From assembly GCA_033060915.1 (NCBI GenBank), contig CM065397.1, positions 23,487,501 to 23,551,500 of the forward strand: a stretch of DNA of 64,000 bases, read 5' to 3'. The DNA is from Euryodendron excelsum. Its lineage: Eukaryota > Streptophyta > Magnoliopsida > Ericales > Pentaphylacaceae. This document shows positions 56,773 to 64,000 of this stretch, in pieces (position 1 is the stretch's first letter; each line of letters starts with the position of its first letter). A program made the position numbers and the translations under genes. The notes beneath the pieces were generated by a model that searched no databases, was not told where the DNA came from, and saw nothing but the letters and a program-made list of their open reading frames with translations.

Positions 56773-58198
56773 GATGGTAGACGCGATTTTGAGTCGGCTT
56801 AGAGCTTGGCATGACAGCTATCCTCCGGATGAGCAGGATATCTTTCGCCGGTCCTTTGGTCGGATGGCATCACTCTTGTCGGTGTAGCTTATTCCAGGGT
56901 TCATGAAGGCAATGATTCCTTTTTGGCAGCCTAGCTTCTCTCTTTTTCGCTTCGGGGAGTGCGAGCTTACCCCTACTCCTCGCGAGTATGGTTTTATCCT
57001 TGGTTTCTAAGATGATTCTGCCGATGTCGTAGGACCTGTCTTCCCTGACTTTTGCATTACGGTTGTCTCTTCCCAGCTTGGACTCCGGCACGCAGTTCTT
57101 TCACTTACCTTTCTGCCCCAGTTTCTTTACGTTCCAGTGGAGTTCCTTTTTTCCCACTTTGAGTTCACGACGGGTATGCGGGCTCATTCGGGTGATTGGC
57201 ATACTTCTCAAGACTGGTTTGTTTCTCACATAGTTGCTCTAGCTTTGTTTCTTCTGAACTTCTTGGTGTTTTCACGAGGAGATGATTTAGTTGATTGCCG
57301 ATTATGTGCACTGCTCGGCCGGATTTGTAAGGGGCACTCCTATGCTCCCATGGTCATGGGGGAGACCTTTATGAGCCTTACTAGATTTCAGCAGATGGTT
57401 GACGCTCATTTTCGGGGATGTGTTACGCTCTTTCAACTTTAGGCGATCAAGCATTTATTTGTTACTACTTTATTCTAACATATATGGTATTCTGAGCTTG
57501 ACCATATATGCTCATTGGCGAGATCTTGATGAGCCATGGCGGATGAGGGGAGGTTCCTGCAGACCGCTGCAGCCTGGGCTGACTACCTTCAGAGCATGAG
57601 ATTAGGCACAGTCAGGTGGTATTCAGGACTGGTTGGTAAGTATTGCCTGAGAGTTCGACCTTCCGAGAGAGCCTTCATGCCTTTAGCAGGCTTACGAGTC
57701 ATTGCCCCTTTTTATGGGATTCGAGTTATGCAACAGTTTGGTAGGAGTCAAGATATCCCCTATCTGGCATTTGCGGTAGAGTTTACCCTTGTGTTTGAGG
57801 CATCGATCCTGAAAGCATTGGTAGAAAGAGTAATGGATATATAGAGATCCTTACTTCCTCATATGGATGATGATGATCCATTCTCTGACATGCCCCTTGA
57901 GACTGAGACCTACCACTATTGGCTCCAACACTACGTGTTAGGTCCTAGCAGGCTTGGGGATCTACTTTTTGAGACTCCTTTACCCCCTGTAGGGTACATG
58001 AATTTCTTAACAGCTATGATTGTTTAGGGGTGACGTCATAGGCGGCAAAACCTACAATTGATACAGGTATTGCATGATTGGTTGAGAGCGATAGACGTTG
58101 AGATAGCTTCTTTAGAGATGCAGCTAGCAGCGGCCATATCGACACATGACAGTTCACCCTTAGGTACCTTGAGGGGACGTAAGCGACCACACAGTGCT
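56773..58198 (+). pseudogene. Antisense DUF7745/plant-mobile-domain-like gene in element E
   Basis: Opposite in strand to its host element. The exon starts after a good acceptor; ATG at 56774 (MVDAILSRLRAWHDSYPPDE). A core with FMKAMIPFWQPSFSLFRFGE, CELTPTPREYGFILG and DVVGPVFPDF, then GLRHAVLSLTFLPQFLYVPV, a hydrophobic VALALFLLNFLVFSRGDDLVD and CKGHSYAPMVMGETFMSLT. I know this word order from plant proteins with DUF7745, related to the plant mobile domain; their function is unknown and many are linked to transposons. In-frame stops occur at 56879 and about 57008, and at 57441, with frameshifts after. A C-terminal part reads GTVRWYSGLVGKY, RPSERAFMPLAGLRVIAPFYG (57600-57720) and, at 58058-58198, a helix-rich segment. 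LTR F cuts it at 58199. Confidence 0.65.
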
Positions 58199-58766
58199 GT
58201 CACGCCCAAATTTTTTGCACTTGTCGAGCCTCGATTTTTGGGTCTAAGGTCCTTTCAGCTCGGAGACAAAAGCACAGAACTCTGTCATTAGAACTCGTCC
58301 TCCTAGAAGGACAAGTGCGACTAGGTTTGAACTTGAAATAGGTTTGAGTAAGGGCTTTTTAGAAAAACAGGAGTCACCACCAAACTAGATTAGGGTGAGT
58401 TAGGTCACCTAAAACTAAATATTAATCCGAAGATTAAACTTAGGGTTTTTGGAAAAGATTTGAAAACTCCCTCAAGAGAGGGTTTTTAAGAACATGGGTT
58501 GTTTGGCAACCTTTGAAAAAATTTAAACCCTTTTGAAAAATAACTTCATTTTGGTCTTTCGAAAATAGAAATCTACGGTCCGAGGGTTGGTTATGTGTAG
58601 GGAAGATATCCTAAGATTATCACCCTATCCCGCCCTTTCGGTACCTACATATCTAGTCACCCTTTGTTCACTCACTAGAATAACTAGTTACCATTGTCCA
58701 CTTAATATCTACTTTAGAATTTTGAAAATGGGATTTTAGTCATCACTTTTCGGATGAATGATGCAT
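58199..58766 (-). mobile_element. LTR F of the long-LTR family, outer part split by G
   Basis: Starts TGTCACGCCC (plus strand), the downstream LTR end in minus orientation, and contains the terminal hairpin block (58285-58660) and part of U5. It stops at 58766 where LTR G begins; the rest should be right of the window. The antisense gene of element E is its target. Preceding bases AGTGC (58194-58198) would be the duplication. Confidence 0.8.
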
Positions 58767-61700
58767 TATCGCGCCCAGATTTTTACCACTCGAGGAATAT
58801 ACACACAAGCGGGAAAAATATTGTACTCTCTCGTTAGAACTCATCCTCCTAAAAGAATGATTGCAACTAGGTTTGAATTGAAAATAGATTTGAATAAAGG
58901 ATTTTTGAAAAACATTTGGAGTTGCCACCTTACTTGATTAAGGTGAGTTAGGTCACCTAAAAACCAAGCATAATCCGAAGATCACACTTAGGGTTTTTGA
59001 AAATGATTTTTGAAAATATTACCTCTAGAGAGGGTTTTTAAGAAAACAGGTTATTTGGCTACCTTCAAAAAACATTTAAGCCCTTTTTTGAAAATAAACT
59101 CTATTTTGGTCTTTCGAAAACAGTGATCTAGATTCGGAGGTTGGTTACATGTAGGGAAGACGCACTAAGCCATCACTCTATCCCGCCTTTGCGGTTCCTA
59201 CATGTCTATTTACCCTAGATTCACCTATGAGAGTCTTCAACTAACAAATGTTCAATCCTATCCACTTTAGAAAAAGAATGTTTAAAAGAGACATGATGCA
59301 TGATATGCAAGTGCAAGAAAGAGAGTTGGAAAATAGATTTGGAAAAAAAGAATTGAATAGAAATTGATTTGATTTTAGAAAAGAGATTCGAAAAGATAAA
59401 TTTGAAATTGGTAAGCTTAGAAATTAGAAATAGAGATTTGAAAATAGAAATTTAGAATTGGAAGTTGGAAAAGAAGTTGTGGAAAAAGAAATTTGAAAAA
59501 TGTTGCGACTGCACCCATGAGGGTTGCCTACGTATCCTTTTGGAGGAATCAGGTCAGTCGTAGTTCGAAGAAGAGTCCGATAGAAAATAGAAGGTTTAAT
59601 TGGAAAAAGAAATTGCATTGGAATTTGGATTTGATTTGAATTTAGAATAGAAGATTGGAACTTGAAATGGAAGAATAGAGACCCTAGACCTAGGAAGATA
59701 GGATTTAGAAAGGACTCGAGATTAAGAAAGGCTTGACTCGAATGTTGGACTTGGAAGATCGAAGAAAGATTGGATTTAGGAAGGGTTCGATTTAGGAAAA
59801 GTCCAATTTAGGAAAATTTCAAAATAGGAAAGTGTCATTTTTGGAAAGTTTTGTTTTAGGAAAGTTTCAATTTAGGAAAGTGTTATTTTAGAAAAGTTTC
59901 ATTTTAGGAAAGTTTTTAAATTAGGAAAGTTTCGTTTTAAGAAAGTATTGAAATTGGAAAGTTTTGAATTTAGAATGTGTTGGCATTGGGAAGTTTTGAA
60001 AGTTGGAAAGTTTAGAATTTAGAAAGTTTTAGATTTGGAAAGATTTGAAATTTAGGGAAGTTTAGAATTTTAGAACGATTCAAAGTTTGAGTTTTAAAAA
60101 TTCTTGAAATTAGGAAAGGTTTTGAGTTTAAAAAGGATTTGAAAACTTAGATTTGGAAAGTCGAAATTTGGAAAGGTATGGAATTAGGAAAGATTTGGAA
60201 GCTTAAACTAAGAAGGATTTTGAAGTTGAAAGTTTAAGGAAAGATTTAAAAGTTTAGATTTGGGAAATGTATGGTTTAGGAAGGTACGAGATTAGAAAAG
60301 ATTTGAATTAGGAAAGATTTAGGTTTGGAAGGATTGAAATTCCTATTTCCTAAAACAAAGGATTGGATTTTGTTTCTAAAAAGAGATGCTTTGATTTTGT
60401 TTCCAAAAACGAAAGATTGGATCTAGTTTCTTAAAGGGAAGATTTGATTTGGCATGGATTTGGAAAATGAAGTTTTGAAAACCCTAGATTTGGAAAACTA
60501 TAGTTTTGACGTAGAGAAGAAGTTTTGGAAATATATATATATAGTTTTGATGTAGAAAATAAAAGGTTTTGGAAACCTAGGTTTTGAGGCAAAAATAAGG
60601 GATTAGAAATCATGTTTTTGGGAAGGAAAATTAGGGTTTCCTAATAGTTGGCTCTAAGGTTTAACTTGGACACCAAGAAAAGGGATTTTTGAAAAGTGAG
60701 CTTTTTAGAAAGGGAGATTTTTGGGAAAGAAATCTTAGAGAGAAGTTTTTAAAAAATGAATTTGAAAAGGGAGTTTTTTACGAGAGAAGATTTTGGAAGA
60801 GGGTTTTAGGAAAGAGTTATTAGGAAAGAGATTTAGGGAACGTTTTTAGAAAGTGAATTTTGAGGCGACTGTTTTGGAAAGAAGTTTTGAAAAGTAGATT
60901 TTTAGAGGAAGTTTTTAGAAAACAATTTCAGAAAGGAATTTGAAGAAGGAGATTGGAGAGAGTTTTTTAGAAAGTGTGTTGGAAAAAAAGTTTTTAGAAA
61001 GAGGGATTTGAAAAGAGAGTGTTTAGAAAGCATATATAAAATACCTCACTTTCCTAAAGTGATTCTAACCATAAGAAGGTTAGAAACACTTTAAGATAGT
61101 AGTTTTGAAAAACAAGAAATTTTTTGAAAATATGGATCATATTGGTCACTTTAAATGTAACACTTTCCTAAAGCAACCCTAGCCATGAAAAGGCTAGAAT
61201 CACCCTACGATTGTGATTTTGAAAACAAGTTTTGAAAAAGAAGGTTTTGATGCAAGTTTGAACATGATGTTAATGCAAGTTTTGAAAAATGAGTTTGAAA
61301 ATGAATTTTAGAAGAATGCAAGATCATGATATGCACAATGCCAATTAGGGTCATGAACATACAAGATTAAAGGTTTCACCCCAAAATCAAGGAGGCCGAA
61401 CCCATGTGGTCTCCGGTTAGACTAAAAGAAAGCCGTCGACATTGTGACTCTCCAATAGCCTAATCATACACATGGACCGAAAATTCTCTTATTTCAATTA
61501 TGCAAGAAGGGGGGGGGGGGGAGAAGATGGGGGATTAAAATAGAAGAAAACCCAAGTGGGTTAGGAGAGAGAAGAGAGGGGGAAGATGCGTAAACTTAAA
61601 GAGAAAGCCTACCTTGTGTCTTCTTTATTTTACTTAGCTTTGTGCGCTTTGCCTTGCTCTGCTTCGGTCTTTGCTTCAGTCTTCGTCTTGATCTTTGTCT

Positions 61701-61938
61701 TGATCTTCAAGTGTTTGCTTCGATCTTTAAAAGCTTCAGATTGCAGCACTTCAAGTCTTTAATGGAGGCTTTAGAGGCTAGTGTATGAGTATAAGAGACT
61801 GTGTATGAGTATATAGGAGGCTAGGGTTTGGAAAACCTAAAGGAGACTAGGGTTTTGGGAGGTTACGAGCTCTATATAACGAAGAGTAGGGTTTTTAGAC
61901 TGAGTTTGCGAACCTTTTTCATGCTGGAGGAGGCTCTG

Positions 61939-61946
61939 TATTTATA
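61939..61946 (-). promoter_or_regulatory. TATA box of LTR G
   Basis: Plus strand TATTTATA in AGGCTCTGTATTTATAGAC, same context as E. Confidence 0.75.
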
Positions 61947-62814
61947 GACAAATGACTAGCCTGGAGCCTGTTGCAATGACGCCAGGCTAAATATTGGCTC
62001 GGCGCCATTACTAGTGGCTCTAGCCAGTTAGGCAAGCTTTAAGGTTGGCAAGCAACGTATCTTGAGAAGATTTGGGCGCCTGTACTAGTGACTACCATGT
62101 AATTTTTAGCCTGGCTTCCCTAGGAGTGACTTCGGGAAGTCTGGGAAGAATTTAGGGACCAGGAATGGCCCGAAAGGCTGGAAAAGGGCAGGAACCCTTA
62201 GAACTGTGTCTCGGAGGTATTAGACTTGAAAAAGGATGACAAGATTTGTCGGAAGGGTTGATCAAGCCATTAGAGGCAAAACGGTCAATTGGCCCAGAAA
62301 GCTGCCGGGACAGACTCAGAATGTCCCGAAAGAAGACTCAAGATTTGAAAACATTATTTAGAATGTTCCCAAAGTTACCGGTTTAATACCTAGAGCCAGT
62401 GTGGTAAGAAAAAGCGACCGGCCCACTAGGGGCAAAACGGTCATTTTGCTCCGGGTTTACCAGAACTGAATCGGAATGATCTAGAAAGATAATGAAAGGT
62501 TGAGAATAATATAAAAAGCATTCTCGGGAGATTAGCGGTTTGATACCCAGAGTCGGTGTGGTCCCCGGGGTGTTCGAATGCCTATGGACAAAATGGTCAT
62601 CATGACCGGAAAGCCTCGAAATTAGCCCGAAACTGACTAGAAGGCACCTAATCATACCGGATCGCTTTTAAGACAAACTTGGAAGGATGGAATTACCATT
62701 CTGAGGACTTAGGTATTATCTCAAGAAATGTGCCGAAAAGTAGCCCTAGGGGCAGTTTGGTCAATTTTCACCGAAGTGGACTGCAGACACTAGTGTTGAC
62801 GTAAGTTTTGAGTG

Positions 62815-62950
62815 TTTCCAACACTCTGACGGCGGTCTCGTGATACAAGGGTTTGTTGGCAATTCCCTATATCGACCTGCTTGTGAGTATTTCCGCTACT
62901 CTGATGGTTGTAATGTTTATGAGTACTTCCACTACTCTGACGGTTCGCGA
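62815..62950 (-). repeat. Hairpin units in U3 of LTR G
   Basis: Plus strand shows GAGTGTTTCCAACACTC, GAGTATTTCCGCTACTC and GAGTACTTCCACTACTC. Read on the minus strand these are the GAGTR-loop-YACTC units of LTR D. The arms pair in all three, although the first is G/C and the others A/T at the inner position. Confidence 0.85.
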
Positions 62951-63517
62951 TCATTCCCGAGACTGCCTAATCTCAGGAAACTGCTAAAGTGACTTAGCGC
63001 CTGAGAAGTCAATTTTCTCGAAAGACGTGCCGAAATGGACATTTCTACATTGGCGGGCTAGCAAGCGCCAAAGGTGGACCGTTTTACTATCTAGGGGACT
63101 TGTGGTCTCGTCCTAGACGACAGGTTTAAAGGGACTTACCGTTCTGAAGAAACTTTATCCGGAAAACGTGCCGGATTGGATAGACTTACCGTCTCGAGGA
63201 ATCAGCTTTCTCGAGAGAGGGATTAAAATTGGAATTGGAAAAGAGGACTTACCGTCTTCGGAAAGACGTGCCTATTGGAATTGGAAAGGGGACTTACCAT
63301 CTTTTGAAAGACGCGCCTGATTTGGAATTGGACCGAACAATGACCTAAGGGCATTTTTGTCATTTTGCCTCTATTTGGGCTTGGTGGGCCCGCAAAGCGA
63401 TGGATATACGGGATTAGACTTGGAAAGTTGATTTAACTCAAAATATATCTGCATTGATTTGAATACATGTCTGGACGAACTGTAGACCGCTGAGCGGTTA
63501 AAAAAGGGGTGCTTATA

Positions 63518-63534
63518 GCTGCCCCTCTTTTTTT
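63518..63534 (-). promoter_or_regulatory. Polypurine tract of the element carrying LTR G
   Basis: Minus-strand run AAAAAAAGAGGGGCAGC directly before the LTR, as in element E. Confidence 0.85.
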
Positions 63535-64000
63535 GTCTTTGCTTGTCGAAGACAGAAAACGCTGAAGTAAGAGTCCCATGTTGACTGTGAGGCAGTCGGA
63601 GGGACAGACTTTGAAAATTTTTCAACAACGGGGGTTCAAAAATGGATATTGGGTCGAAAAGGCCTTCGAAAACGAGTTTTGGCAGGAAAAAGGGCAAAGC
63701 TGCCCAGAATTTGGAATTAGCGCCACTAGGAGTGGTGCCTTTAACAAATCTAGCTTGGTGCCACTAGTAGTGGCGCCAGGCTTAGGATCAAAACTAGCAA
63801 ACTGCTGGTTTGACACTGCTGCGGGATTTGAAGAGTGTGGGAGAATCTTAAACCTTATTGGAAAAGAAATTTTCTTAAAGAACTGAATCAGAAAAGCTTA
63901 GAGATGGATTGAAAAAATTGAAATTTGATTTTGAAAATGATTTTTGACTTTGATTTTTGAAGTAGATTTGGGAAGGAAAAATTTAGCAACCTTAGAATTT
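63535..64000 (-). mobile_element. Interior 3' end of the element carrying LTR G
   Basis: Homologous to 54905-55090 (GCTTGTCGAAGA, AAGAGTCCCAT, GGAGGGACAGACTTTGAA). It then carries two GGCGCC-type palindromes (63718-63740 and 63756-63778), like those next to the TATA box inside the LTRs. No coding sequence is recognised before the window ends. Confidence 0.8.

Larger units (their letters stand above)
50838..58198 (-). mobile_element. Long-LTR (Tat/Ogre-like) element E: 3' LTR plus part of its interior
   Basis: Inserted in the Athila pol. Read on the minus strand, the LTR (54888-50838) is preceded by a PPT (AAAAAGAGGGGCAGC, 54903-54889), so the interior lies to the right. The interior visible here (54889-58198) has no gag-pol; it contains an antisense gene. 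It ends where another LTR of the family (F) starts at 58199 inside that gene. No primer binding site is at the F junction, so F is probably an insertion and not the 5' LTR of E. The rest of E should lie beyond the window. A gene on the opposite strand between pol and 3' LTR is known from plant Tat-lineage elements. Confidence 0.8.
58767..63517 (-). mobile_element. LTR G of the long-LTR family, 3' LTR of a further element
   Basis: 4,751 bp; plus strand TATCGCGCCC ... GGGGTGCTTATA, so both terminal TG/CA pairs show one transition. Minus-strand U3 has three hairpin units (62815-62945), two 157-bp units (about 62380-62580), a decayed GGCGCC region (61960-62020), TATA box 61946-61939, a long low-complexity U5 (61020-59620), and conserved blocks 59582-59504 and 59215-58845. 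A PPT follows at 63518-63534, so the element's interior lies to the right. TGCAT precedes it (58762-58766). It is inserted into F. Confidence 0.88.

Noticed and set aside
58199..58766. LTR F as the 5' LTR of element E
   Set aside because: The sequence next to it (minus strand GCACTGTGTGGTCG) is not a primer binding site and belongs to the antisense gene, which is cut in mid-frame; an independent insertion fits better.

Overview
This is a stretch of nuclear DNA from a flowering plant, probably a eudicot; the species cannot be told from the sequence. It is AT-rich, nearly free of intact genes, and most of its length is nested LTR retrotransposons of types found in plants (Athila-type Ty3/gypsy, Sirevirus-type Ty1/copia, and a long-LTR Tat/Ogre-like Ty3/gypsy family). 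No intact host protein-coding gene, rRNA or tRNA was recognised.

Left part, 1-14.77 kb: mostly anonymous intergenic DNA. It holds a GA microsatellite, small duplications, a possible first exon on the minus strand near 2 kb, a decayed LTR element with facing LTRs (2449 to about 5566), an LTR-like relic (6034-7507), a possible LTR end near 10.27 kb, and a broken pseudogene of the RNA cytidine acetyltransferase NAT10/Kre33 (11612-13830, minus strand) of which three exon pieces can be read.

Right part, 14.77-64 kb: a stack of insertions. The oldest layer is an Athila-type element on the minus strand (3' LTR about 14772-15589, integrase end 17933-19010, RNase H/RT 48928-50837). Its integrase is split by a Sirevirus-like copia element (19011-48927, minus strand) with two LTRs, a PBS, PPTs, broken gag/pro/int/RT/RNase H, an extra ORF after RNase H, and a perfect 5-bp target duplication CCCAC. 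The copia element has in turn received three solo LTRs of one long-LTR family (A, C and D), each flanked by a 5-bp duplication (one base differs for C), and a fourth solo LTR (B) lies inside A. On the right the same family is present as a 3' LTR with its own internal DNA (E, 50838-58198, minus strand), interrupted by a further LTR (F) that is itself interrupted by another (G, 58767-63517, with internal DNA running off the window). Order of events: Athila, then copia, then A/C/D and E, then B and F, then G.

The most unusual content is in the long-LTR family. Its LTRs are about 4-5.5 kb, with a TATA box roughly 0.85-2 kb from the start and a very long, almost G-free U5. U3 carries arrays of short inverted repeats whose two arms change together between units, and U5 carries a conserved block of hairpins, one of which shows paired base changes between copies. 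The internal DNA carries an antisense, intron-containing gene with a DUF7745/plant-mobile-domain-like product, now broken.
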